Origin: Bog-473 sp963756025
Lineage (GTDB): Bacteria > Actinomycetota > Acidimicrobiia > Acidimicrobiales > RAAP-2
Assembly: GCA_963756025.1 (NCBI GenBank)
Contig: CAVWMF010000009.1
Location: 584,761 to 648,760 of the forward strand
DNA length: 64,000 nucleotides
Reading direction: 5' to 3'
Part shown: positions 52,910 to 61,119 of the stretch, piece after piece
How positions within the stretch are numbered: position 1 is the first letter of the stretch
Layout of the letters: the number at the start of each line of letters is the position of its first letter
Made by a program: the position numbers and the translations under genes
The notes under the pieces: model-generated
Told to the model about the DNA's origin: nothing
What the model saw: the letters and a program-made list of their open reading frames with translations, nothing else
Database searches by the model: none

Positions 52910-53266
52910 GTGGCAACGACGATAAAAAAGACGGCCGAACCGACCGTCATCGACGAGATGCAGCCGATTTCGGTCCTGTTCGACCGGGTCCTGGTGCAGA
53001 TGGGGCAGAGCGACGGCGAGCGCCGTTCCCGGGCAGGGATCCTCATCCCGGCCACGGCCCAGATCTCGCGCCGCCTCAGTTGGGCCGAGGCGGTGGCCGT
53101 CGGGCCGCACGTGCGCACGGTCAAGGTGGGGGACACCGTCCTGTTCAACCCCGAGGACCGTTTCGAGGTCGAGGTGCACGGCGAGGAGTACGTGATCCTG
53201 CGTGAACGGGACATCCACGCCATCGCATCGAAGCGCAACGACAGCGGGACGGGGCTGTATCTGTGA
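52910..53266 (+). CDS. GroES-like co-chaperonin homologue inside the his operon
   Basis: The 118-residue protein has the Cpn10 fold pattern: PISVLFDRVLVQ, RAGILIPATAQI-type mobile loop, WAEAVAVGPHVRTVKVGDTVLFN, EEYVILRERDIHAIA. It is longer than typical GroES (about 95) and its mobile loop (RRSRAGILIPATAQISRRLS) lacks the usual GGIVL. It begins with GTG 35 bases after hisF and its stop overlaps hisI as GTGA. No groEL is near. It may be a divergent second GroES with a specialised job. Confidence 0.8.
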   Translation: MATTIKKTAEPTVIDEMQPISVLFDRVLVQMGQSDGERRSRAGILIPATAQISRRLSWAEAVAVGPHVRTVKVGDTVLFNPEDRFEVEVHGEEYVILRERDIHAIASKRNDSGTGLYL

Positions 53267-53673
53267 GCGCGCCCGGTCCGAGCGCGGCGGAAGGGGTTGC
53301 CCTGAAGGTCGACGACGGGCTCGTCGGCGCCATCGATTTTTCGAAGGGTGACGGCCTCGTGCCGGCGATCGTCCAAGATGCGACGGACGGCACCGTGCTC
53401 ACTCTCGCCTACATGGATGCCGAAGCTCTGCGGCGTACTCTCGAGAGCGGCCGTTCCTGGTTCTACAGCCGCAGCCGGCAGGAGTACTGGCAGAAGGGCG
53501 AGACGTCGGGGGACCGCCAGTACGTGCGCGAGGTGCGTCTCGACTGTGACGGCGACGCGCTCGTGGTCCTGGTGGACCAGCATGGCAGGGGGGCCTGCCA
53601 CACCGGCGAGCGCACATGTTTCTTCCGCACGCTCGGCCAGGGGCCCGGAGTGCCCCGCCCCGAGCAGTCGTGA
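53263..53673 (+). CDS. hisI: Phosphoribosyl-AMP cyclohydrolase
   Basis: The 136-residue enzyme opens the purine ring in histidine synthesis. It shows YMDAEALRRTLESG, WFYSRSRQEYWQKGETSG, the metal-binding DCDGDAL and cysteines in CHTGERTCFFR. The GTG overlaps the co-chaperonin-like gene. The separate HisE function is not in this window. Confidence 0.94.
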   Translation: MSAPGPSAAEGVALKVDDGLVGAIDFSKGDGLVPAIVQDATDGTVLTLAYMDAEALRRTLESGRSWFYSRSRQEYWQKGETSGDRQYVREVRLDCDGDALVVLVDQHGRGACHTGERTCFFRTLGQGPGVPRPEQS

Positions 53674-53716
53674 GTCGGGCGACGCAGGTGAGTCGGGCGC
53701 TGAAGGCGAGCCCGGC

Positions 53717-55285
53717 GTGCTGAGCTTCCGGCCGGACGTGGTCGAATTCGCTGCGCTGGCCAAGGAGCACGCCATCGTGCCGGTGTGGTGCGAGGTCGTG
53801 GCCGACACCCTTACGCCGGTGAGCGCCTTCGCCAACCTGGTCGGCGACGGGGAGGGCTTCCTCTTCGAGTCGGTCGAGGGCGGGGAGCGCTGGGGTCGCT
53901 ATTCGTTCGTGGGCCGGCGCCCGCTGGCCACCCTCACCGCTCGCGGCAACGCGGTGCACGCCGCCGGGCGCCTGGGACTCGGGTCGTCGGACCAGGGCAT
54001 CCTCCAGGCCGTCGAGACCCTCCTGGACCGCTTCCAATCCCCGACGCTCGACGGGCTGCCGCCGCTGCACGGAGGGCTGGTGGGGTATCTCGGCTACGAC
54101 GTGGTGCGCGAGATCGAGCGCCTGCCGGACACCCCCGGGGACGACCTCGGCCACCCCGATGCGGCGCTCGTCGTCATCGGGCAGTTCGCCGCGTTCGACC
54201 ACTGGCGCCAGCGCATCTCGCTCATCGACAACGTCGTCGTCCCCGAAGGCTCGGCCGGGAGCGAGGGACCCACGGGCGAGGGGCCCACCGCCGAGGAACT
54301 GACTGTCGCCTACGAGGCGGCGTGCGCCCGCCTCGAGGAGCTCGCCCGCGACTGCGCGCAGACACGGTCCGGCGAGCTGATGCCGGCGCCGCGCCAGGGC
54401 ATCGCATCGGCCGAGGCCAGCCGCACCATGAGCTCGGAGGAGTACCGGGCGGCCATCGCCATCGCGAAGGACTACATCACCGCGGGCGACATCTTCCAGG
54501 TCGTGCTGTCCCAGCGTTTCGACCTCGAGCTCGATGCCGACCCCTTCGACGTCTACCGGGCCCTGCGACTGCTCAACCCCAGCCCGTACCTGTACTTCCT
54601 GCGTTTTCCCGAGGTCACCGTCGTCGGTGCCTCGCCCGAGCCGATGGTGCGCCTGCGGGACGGGATCGTGACCTCCCGGCCGATCGCCGGCTCCCGGCCC
54701 CGGGGTGAGAACGAGCAGCACGATCGCCTGCTCGAGGGGGAGCTGGCCGAGGACCCCAAGGAACTGGCGGAGCACATCATGCTGGTCGATCTGGCCCGCA
54801 ACGACGTCGGCCGTGTCGTCCGCTTCGGGACCGAGAAGGTCGACGAGCTGATGACGATCGAGCGCTATAGCCACATCATGCACATCACGTCGCAGGTGTC
54901 GGGTGAGCTGGCCGAGGACAAGGGACCCATCGACGTGCTCCGGGCCACCCTGCCGGCCGGGACGCTGTCGGGGGCGCCCAAGGTGCGCGCCATGGAGATC
55001 ATCGACGAGCTCGAGCTGACCAAGCGCGGGGTCTACGGCGGTGTCGTGGGTTATATCGATTTCTCGGGCAACATCGACACCGCCATCGCCATCCGCACCA
55101 TGGTGGTCTCCCCGGACGGCCGGGCCCACGTGCAGGCCGGGGCCGGGATCGTGGCCGACAGCGACCCGCAGCGCGAGGACGAGGAGTGCGGGCAGAAGGT
55201 GCGTGCCCTGCTGGTCGCCGTGACGGCGGCGCGGGTGATGACGGCGGCCCGGTCCGGCGCGGTGGCGACCGGGGCGAACGGATGA
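53717..55285 (+). CDS. trpE: Anthranilate synthase component I
   Basis: The 522-residue enzyme turns chorismate into anthranilate. The N-terminal tryptophan-feedback site is visible as FLFESVEGGERWGRYSF. The catalytic part has FQVVLSQRFDLELDADPF, SPEPMVRLRDG, RPIAGSRPRG and GAGIVADSDPQRE. GTG 53717 is the first usable start in frame, 43 bases after hisI. No trpG or trpD is in the window. The stop overlaps the start of ygfZ as ATGA. Confidence 0.94.
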   Translation: MLSFRPDVVEFAALAKEHAIVPVWCEVVADTLTPVSAFANLVGDGEGFLFESVEGGERWGRYSFVGRRPLATLTARGNAVHAAGRLGLGSSDQGILQAVETLLDRFQSPTLDGLPPLHGGLVGYLGYDVVREIERLPDTPGDDLGHPDAALVVIGQFAAFDHWRQRISLIDNVVVPEGSAGSEGPTGEGPTAEELTVAYEAACARLEELARDCAQTRSGELMPAPRQGIASAEASRTMSSEEYRAAIAIAKDYITAGDIFQVVLSQRFDLELDADPFDVYRALRLLNPSPYLYFLRFPEVTVVGASPEPMVRLRDGIVTSRPIAGSRPRGENEQHDRLLEGELAEDPKELAEHIMLVDLARNDVGRVVRFGTEKVDELMTIERYSHIMHITSQVSGELAEDKGPIDVLRATLPAGTLSGAPKVRAMEIIDELELTKRGVYGGVVGYIDFSGNIDTAIAIRTMVVSPDGRAHVQAGAGIVADSDPQREDEECGQKVRALLVAVTAARVMTAARSGAVATGANG

Positions 55286-56321
55286 GCGCGCCCCGCTCGA
55301 CTTCGACCTCGAGGCCCAGGTCCAGGCCCTGCGGCACGGTGCCGGGGCCTTCCTGCTCGGCCGGGACGTCTTCTCGGTCCGCGGCGAGGACGCGGCGTCG
55401 TATCTTCAGGGGCAATTGAGCCAGGACGTACTGGCGCTCGGCATCGGCGCGACCGCCGACTCGCTCCTGCTGCAACCGGACGGGAAGTTGACCGCCCTCC
55501 TGCGGGTCACCCGGGTCGATGCGCAAGGGTTCGCGCTCGATACGGATGCCGGATTCGGCGACGCCATGGTGGCCCGGCTCAAGAAATTCCTCCTCCGCTC
55601 CAAGGTCGAGATCGAGCGCCTCCCGTGGCGCTGCCTGGCTCTGCGCGGCGACGGCGTGGGCGCTGCGGCGGCGGGCCTCCTGACCGTGCTCGAGGAAAAC
55701 GGCGTGCTGCGCCTTCCCTACGAATGGAACGGCTGGAGCGGGATCGACCTGCTCGGTCCGAAAGATGTGATCCTCGACCCGGCCGCCGGGACCATGCCGG
55801 AGGGGATCATCTCCTGCGACCGGGACGCCGTCGAGGCCTGCCGGATCGTGTCGGGGATCCCCGCCATGGGGAGTGAGCTCACGGACAAGACGATCGCCGC
55901 CGAAGCCGGTCTCGTGGATCGCTCGGTGAGCTTCACCAAGGGGTGTTACACCGGACAGGAGCTCGTGGCCCGCCTCGACGCCCGGGGCAACAACGTGCCC
56001 CGCCGGCTCGTCGGAGTGATCGCCGGGGCCGGTGCCGGGGCCGGGGCCGCTGCCGCGGGCGAAAATGGACGGTTGGCCTTCGGGATGACGCTGCACGCCG
56101 GGGCCGCTCCGGCGACCGACGCCGGCGGGGCGATGGACGACAAAGTGGTCGGGACGGTCACGTCCGCCGCCTGGAGCCCCGAGCTCGATGCATGGGTGGC
56201 CCTGGCCTACCTGCACCGGACGGTGGAAGCTCCCGGTCCGATTCGGGTGCGCTCGGGCGACGGTCTCGGTGGCTCCCACCCGGCCCGGGTGACGCTCCTG
56301 CCGATCAAGGCGCCCGGATAG
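55282..56321 (+). CDS. ygfZ: YgfZ/GcvT-type folate-binding protein, with an apparent one-base deletion near 55293
   Basis: The protein helps iron-sulfur cluster enzymes and binds tetrahydrofolate. The signature KGCYTGQELVARLDARG is present. Upstream LLGRDVFSVRGEDAASYLQGQLSQDVLAL matches the family start, but the only start codon nearby, ATG 55282 (overlapping trpE), is in another frame. One missing base in the CCCCG run at 55291-55295 would join them (APR-LDFDLEAQ). TTG 55416 would give a shorter protein lacking the conserved first strands. A Gly-Ala-rich insert lies near GAGAGAGAAAAG. Confidence 0.82.
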
Positions 56322-56326
56322 CTCTC

Positions 56327-56815
56327 GTGCGTTCCCCTCCCACCGTGTTGCTGATCGGAGGGGGCGCCGCTTACGCACTCGTCGCGGCATCAACGACGCC
56401 CTTCACGCTTCCGGCCGATGTGCTCACCGGGCTGGCCATCGTGGGCATGGCGGTACTGGTGATCGCGCGCTGGCCGCTCCATACCCGAGCTCCCCGAACT
56501 CCCGGGGTCTCCGCCGCCTCCGCCAGCCCGGCCGCAGACCCCGCCGGTACCGCCGACCCGGCCGGCAACTCTTCGACCCACCCCTACCTGCCGTGGGTCG
56601 TCATCCTCGCCGTCTTCACAGCCTGGGAGGTCTTCAACTATCTGGTCCACGGGAGCCGGTCCGATCATCCGACGTTCAGTTCCATTACCGACGCCAACGA
56701 CCGCTTCTACGTGCTCAAGGCACTGCTGTTCTTCGGGTGGATGGCGGCGGCGCTGCTGATCGTGCGGCGAGGGTCGCGCCAGCGGCCGGCTCGCCACGGG
56801 GCGAGGGTTCCCTGA
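56327..56815 (+). CDS. Hypothetical membrane protein (162 residues)
   Basis: Three hydrophobic segments (about 5-22, 30-45 and 85-105, with a fourth near 130-150) surround a Pro/Ala-rich loop. WEVFNYLVHGSRSDHPTFSSI is the most distinctive stretch. GTG 56327 is five bases after ygfZ. I do not recognise a family. Its stop shares one base with the start of the next small membrane protein, so they are likely a pair. Confidence 0.7.
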   Translation: MRSPPTVLLIGGGAAYALVAASTTPFTLPADVLTGLAIVGMAVLVIARWPLHTRAPRTPGVSAASASPAADPAGTADPAGNSSTHPYLPWVVILAVFTAWEVFNYLVHGSRSDHPTFSSITDANDRFYVLKALLFFGWMAAALLIVRRGSRQRPARHGARVP

Positions 56816-57015
56816 TGAGCGTCAGCACGGCGTCCTACGTGGTGTGGGGTGTCATCGGCGCGCTGGCCCTGCTGCTCTGGTGGCTCTCGTACGCGCGGCC
56901 CTCCGCGGTGGCACACCCTTCGGACGTGGTCGGCAAAATCGCGACGCATCCCGTCGGCAGGGTGGTCCTCGTCGCGGGCTTCATGTGGCTGGGCTGGCAT
57001 CTCTTCGCCCGTTGA
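56815..57015 (+). CDS. Small membrane protein (66 residues)
   Basis: Two hydrophobic segments (about 5-25 and 46-62) with ending FMWLGWHLFAR. The ending resembles small actinobacterial membrane proteins of the DUF6186 kind; the family name is tentative. The ATG overlaps the upstream stop (TGATG). Confidence 0.68.
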   Translation: MSVSTASYVVWGVIGALALLLWWLSYARPSAVAHPSDVVGKIATHPVGRVVLVAGFMWLGWHLFAR

Positions 57016-57084
57016 GGGGTGCACGCACGACCTGAAGCGGATGTGTGTGTGGTGCGCCGCCTGGATGCGCCGCCTGGACATGCC

Positions 57085-57141
57085 GTGCCGACGTGGCGTG
57101 CGCGTGCCGACGTGGCGGGCGCGTCCCGACGTGGCGGGCGT
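57085..57141. repeat. Three 19-bp tandem repeats
   Basis: Units at 57085-57103, 57104-57122 and 57123-57141 share the core CCGACGTGGCG with one to three differences. They fill the short gap between two convergent genes and have no open reading frame of note. Confidence 0.8.
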
Positions 57142-57148
57142 CGGAGGG

Positions 57149-57568
57149 TCAGCTCTTGCGGGTGAGGGCGACCACGGGGATGACCCGGGTCGTATTGGTC
57201 TCGTAGTCGGCGAAGCCGGGCACGAGCGTCTTCTGGCGGTCGTAGATCTCGGTGCGCTTGGCGCCGGTCAGGACCGTGGCGTCGGCTGTGAACGTGTCGT
57301 CACCGAACTCGACCTGGACTTCGGGGTTGGCCACGATGTTGTGGTACCAGTCCGGATTGGTGGGCGCACCGCCCTTGGAGGCGAAGATGTAGAGGGTCCC
57401 GTCGTCCTCGACCAGGGCCGCCAACGGGTTCTCCCGGGGCTGGCCCGACTTGGCGCCCTTGGTGTGGATGATGACCATCGGCATGCCGGCGAATCCGCCC
57501 CCGACCTTGCCGCCGTTGGCCCGGAACTCGTCGATGATGGTCTGGTTGAAGTTGGTGGTATCGGTCAT
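57149..57568 (-). CDS. Deazaflavin (F420)-dependent nitroreductase family protein
   Basis: The 139-residue protein matches the Ddn/DUF385 family: MVIIHTKGAKSGQPRENPLA, YIFASKGGAPTNPDWYHNI and ANPEVQVEFG. Family members reduce nitroimidazoles or quinones with F420H2, mainly in actinobacteria. It is divergent from trpC and unrelated to its neighbours. Confidence 0.88.
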   Translation of the reverse strand: MTDTTNFNQTIIDEFRANGGKVGGGFAGMPMVIIHTKGAKSGQPRENPLAALVEDDGTLYIFASKGGAPTNPDWYHNIVANPEVQVEFGDDTFTADATVLTGAKRTEIYDRQKTLVPGFADYETNTTRVIPVVALTRKS

Positions 57569-57627
57569 GGGATCGAGCGTAACCGCAGGTCCGGTTGCTC
57601 GATCCTGCCCCGCTACGCTGGGCTGTC

Positions 57628-58422
57628 ATGCCCTCCTATCTGGCGGACATCCTCGCCACGCATCGAGCCGACGCTCGCGGCGATGGCCGTGACGTCGACG
57701 AGCTGGCGGCGCAGGCCGTCTCGTCGCGACAAATGCCGTCCCGTGACTTCGCCGCGGCGCTGCGGGGCGACGGGCTCTCGTGCATCGCCGAGATCAAGCG
57801 CCGGTCACCGTCCAAGGGTGACCTCAGTCCCGATCTGGCGCCGGACCTGGTGGCCAAGGACTACGCCGTCGGTGGCGCATCCTGCCTCTCGGTGCTGACC
57901 GATGTGCGTTACTTCGGCGGTTCGGTCGAGGACCTGCGCACCGCCCGGGCGGCCTGCGACCTCCCGGTCCTGCGCAAGGACTTCACCGTGTCCGAGCTCG
58001 ACGTCGTCGATGCGGCGCTGATGGGGGCCGATGCCGTATTGCTGATCGCCGCCGCGCTGAGTGACGGGGAGCTGGGGCGGTTCCACCGGAGGGCGACCTC
58101 GCTGGGGCTGGCGGCGTTGGTGGAGGTGCACGACGAAGCAGAGCTGGAGCGGGCCCTCGAGGCCGGCGCGCGGCTGGTCGGGGTCAACCAGCGGGACCTG
58201 CGCACGTTCGCCGTCGACCAGGACCGCGCCGTGTCCCTCGCCGCCCGGATTCCGGCGGACGTGGTGGCGGTGGCGGAGTCGGGCATCCGGGACGGGGACG
58301 ACGCCCGCCGGCTGGCCGCCGCGGGCTACGACGCCGTTCTCGTGGGCGAGACGCTGGTGCGGGCGCTGGATCGCGCCGCCACGCTGCGGTCCCTCGTGGG
58401 CCACCCGGTCGTGTCCCGATGA
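57628..58422 (+). CDS. trpC: Indole-3-glycerol-phosphate synthase
   Basis: The 264-residue TIM barrel has IAEIKRRSPSKGDL, VLRKDFTV, EVHDEAELERAL, VGVNQRDLRTF and AESGI, all standard. ATG 57628 is favoured over upstream codons in frame. Its stop overlaps trpF by four bases. It opens the trpC-F-B-A operon. Confidence 0.95.
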   Translation: MPSYLADILATHRADARGDGRDVDELAAQAVSSRQMPSRDFAAALRGDGLSCIAEIKRRSPSKGDLSPDLAPDLVAKDYAVGGASCLSVLTDVRYFGGSVEDLRTARAACDLPVLRKDFTVSELDVVDAALMGADAVLLIAAALSDGELGRFHRRATSLGLAALVEVHDEAELERALEAGARLVGVNQRDLRTFAVDQDRAVSLAARIPADVVAVAESGIRDGDDARRLAAAGYDAVLVGETLVRALDRAATLRSLVGHPVVSR

Positions 58423-59141
58423 GCGTCGGCCCGAGCGCCGGTGCCGGTGCCGACGCCGGCCGCCAGCTCTTCGTCAAGATCTGCGGCGTCACGTCCGAGG
58501 CGGACGCGCTGTTGTGCGTGAGCCTGGGCGCTGACGCGGTCGGGTTCATCTTCGCCCCCTCGTCGCGGCAGATCTCGGCGCAGCTGGCCGGCGATATCGC
58601 CAAACGCCTGCCGCCGGAAATCCTGACCGTCGGGGTCTTCCGGGACGAGGCGCCGCAGCGCGTCGTGGAGAAGGTACAGCGGGCCGGCCTGGGTGCGGCG
58701 CAGCTCCACGGGCACGAGTCGGCGCAGGAGACGGCCTGGGTCCGGGCCCGGCTGCCCCTCGTCATCAAGGCGTTTCCCGCCGGTGACCGCACCATCAGCC
58801 GTTTCACCGAGTTCGGGGCCGATTATCTGCTGATCGACGGCGCCAGCCCCGGCTCGGGTGAGGTGTTCGACTGGCGCCTGGCCGAGGGCGTGGCCGATCC
58901 GACCCGGTTCATCGTCAGCGGTGGCCTGCGCCCGGAGAATGTCGCGCAGGCCGTGGCCCATCTGCATCCGTTCGGCGTCGACGTCTCGACCGGGGTGGAA
59001 GTGTCCCCGGGGCGCAAGGATCCGTTGAAGCTCCGTGATTTCATCGTCAACGCCCGCGCCGCAGCGCGCGACGTCGACGCCCGAGACCCTCTCGACGCCG
59101 CACCCGGTGACGGCGAGCCCTACGACTGGCGGGATGCGTGA
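58419..59141 (+). CDS. trpF: Phosphoribosylanthranilate isomerase
   Basis: The 240-residue enzyme has the catalytic cysteine in FVKICGVTS and aspartate in LLIDGAS, plus VSGGL and VSTGVE for the phosphate site. A dedicated trpF is missing in many actinomycetes, where PriA does this step. The C-terminal tail of about 25 residues is extra. Confidence 0.95.
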   Translation: MSVGPSAGAGADAGRQLFVKICGVTSEADALLCVSLGADAVGFIFAPSSRQISAQLAGDIAKRLPPEILTVGVFRDEAPQRVVEKVQRAGLGAAQLHGHESAQETAWVRARLPLVIKAFPAGDRTISRFTEFGADYLLIDGASPGSGEVFDWRLAEGVADPTRFIVSGGLRPENVAQAVAHLHPFGVDVSTGVEVSPGRKDPLKLRDFIVNARAAARDVDARDPLDAAPGDGEPYDWRDA

Positions 59142-60325
59142 TGACGAGTCTGATGAGCGAACCCGGTTCGGACGGGCGATTCGGCGACTTCGGTGGACGC
59201 TTCGTTCCCGAGTCATTGATGCCGGCCTGCCTCGATCTCGAGCAGGCCTTCAAGGAGGCCTGGTCCGATCCCGCATTCCACCGGGAGCTCGATGACCTGC
59301 TGGCCCACTACGGCGGACGTCCCACGCCGGTCACCCAGTGCCCGCGGCTCTCGGAGAAGCTGGGCGTGCGGGTCCTCCTCAAGCGCGAGGACCTGGCCCA
59401 CACCGGCTCGCACAAGATCAACAACGTCGTCGGTCAGGCGCTGCTCACACGGCGCATGGGCAAGACGCGCATCATCGCCGAGACCGGGGCCGGGCAGCAC
59501 GGGGTGGCGTCGGCCACGGCAGCGGCACTGTTCGGTCTCGAATGCACGGTGTTCATGGGCGAGGTCGACATCAAGCGCCAGGAGCTCAACGTCTTCCGTA
59601 TGGAGCTCTTGGGCGCCGAGGTGCGCCCGGTGACCTCGGGCAGCCGCACCCTGAAGGATGCGGTGAACGATGCCATGCGCGAGTGGGTGGCCTCGGTCGA
59701 GCACACGCATTACTGCCTGGGCTCGGTCATGGGCCCGCACCCCTTCCCGTACATGGTGCGCGAGTTCCAGCGCGTCGTCGGCGACGAGGCGCGTGGGCAG
59801 TGCCGGACGATTCTCGACGGCGCCGACCCCGACGTCGTGGTGGCCTGTGTCGGTGGGGGATCGAATGCCGCCGGGACGTTCGCCGGCTTCGTCGATACGG
59901 CGGCTCGCCTGGTGGGAATTGAGGCGGCCGGCGGCGCGGCGATCACGAACGGGATCCCGGGCGTCCTGCACGGCATGCACTCGAAGCTCCTGCAGGACGA
60001 GGCCGGTCAGATCCTCGAGGCGGAGTCGATCTCGGCCGGGCTCGATTACCCGGGACTGGGGCCCGAGCACGCCCATCTGGCCGCTATCGGCCGGGCCGAG
60101 TACAACACGGCCAACGACGCCGAGGTCCTCGAGGCGTTCAAGTTGCTCTCGCACACCGAGGGGATCATCCCGGCGCTCGAGTCGGCGCATGCGGTGGCCT
60201 GGGTGGCCCGGGCCGCCGGCACCCCCGCCCTGCCCGCCGGTTCGACCGTCCTGATCACCCTGTCGGGCCGGGGTGACAAGGACGTGGCCCAGGTGCGCGA
60301 AATCCTGGGACGCGCCCGTGCATGA
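59138..60325 (+). CDS. trpB: Tryptophan synthase beta chain
   Basis: The 395-residue PLP enzyme shows FGDFGGRFVPESL, the PLP lysine K93 in HTGSHKINN, GAGQHG, and CVGGGSNAAG for the phosphate. GTG 59138 overlaps the trpF stop; ATG 59141 immediately after is an alternative. It overlaps trpA by eight bases. Confidence 0.96.
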   Translation: MMTSLMSEPGSDGRFGDFGGRFVPESLMPACLDLEQAFKEAWSDPAFHRELDDLLAHYGGRPTPVTQCPRLSEKLGVRVLLKREDLAHTGSHKINNVVGQALLTRRMGKTRIIAETGAGQHGVASATAAALFGLECTVFMGEVDIKRQELNVFRMELLGAEVRPVTSGSRTLKDAVNDAMREWVASVEHTHYCLGSVMGPHPFPYMVREFQRVVGDEARGQCRTILDGADPDVVVACVGGGSNAAGTFAGFVDTAARLVGIEAAGGAAITNGIPGVLHGMHSKLLQDEAGQILEAESISAGLDYPGLGPEHAHLAAIGRAEYNTANDAEVLEAFKLLSHTEGIIPALESAHAVAWVARAAGTPALPAGSTVLITLSGRGDKDVAQVREILGRARA

Positions 60326-61088
60326 GCTCGAGGCATCCCTGCGGACGAAGCGCCGGAGCGGCCGCAAGCTCCTGATCCCCTACCTCATGGGGGGTATGAC
60401 GGAGGACTGGGAGCAGTCCCTGGCCGCCGTGGTGGCGGCCGGCGCCGATGCGGTCGAGGTCGGCATCCCCTTCTCGGACCCCATGATGGACGGGCCGGTG
60501 ATCCAGGAGGCTGCGCTCAAGGCATTGGGGCGGGGGACCGTGCCCGATCAGGTGCTCGACGGCATCGCCCGGGCGGAGGCGCCTGTCCCTATCGCTGTCA
60601 TGACGTACTACAACATCGTCTACCGGGCGGGCCACAAGCGCATGGCCAACTCCCTGATGACGGCGGGCGTGAGCGCGGCGATCATCCCCGACCTCTCGCT
60701 CGAGGAGATCGCCCCGTGGGCCGAGGAGGCCGATGCGGCCGGGATCGAGACGGTGCTCCTGGTGGCGCCGTCGAGTCCCGAGGACAGGGTGGCCCGCCTC
60801 TGTGCCCGGGCCCGGGGGTTCGTCTATGCGGTGGCCCGCATGGGTGTCACCGGCGAGCGGGCCGATCTGGGCGACGAGGCGCGACAGGTGGTCGAGCGGA
60901 TCCGTCGCCACACCGATATGCCCGTCTGCGTGGGCGTCGGCATCTCGACACCCGAGCAGGCCGCCGAGGTCTGCGAGGTGGCCGACGGCGTCGTGGTCGG
61001 GTCGGCTCTGGTGCGCCGCCTCCTGGCCGACGGCGGGCCCGAGGCGGCGGCGGACTTCGTCGGCTCGCTCCGCCAAGCCATCGACTGA
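60318..61088 (+). CDS. trpA: Tryptophan synthase alpha chain
   Basis: The 256-residue TIM barrel has catalytic E47 (VEVGIPFSDP) and D58 (MMDGP). The usual YYNP is YYNIV here, a small departure. Phosphate contacts GVGIST and GSALV are present. GTG 60318 is used for coupling to trpB. It ends 31 bases from a convergent gene. Confidence 0.94.
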   Translation: MHELEASLRTKRRSGRKLLIPYLMGGMTEDWEQSLAAVVAAGADAVEVGIPFSDPMMDGPVIQEAALKALGRGTVPDQVLDGIARAEAPVPIAVMTYYNIVYRAGHKRMANSLMTAGVSAAIIPDLSLEEIAPWAEEADAAGIETVLLVAPSSPEDRVARLCARARGFVYAVARMGVTGERADLGDEARQVVERIRRHTDMPVCVGVGISTPEQAAEVCEVADGVVVGSALVRRLLADGGPEAAADFVGSLRQAID

Positions 61089-61119
61089 ACGCCCGGTCAC
61101 TCCCGGGGTCACGCCCGGG

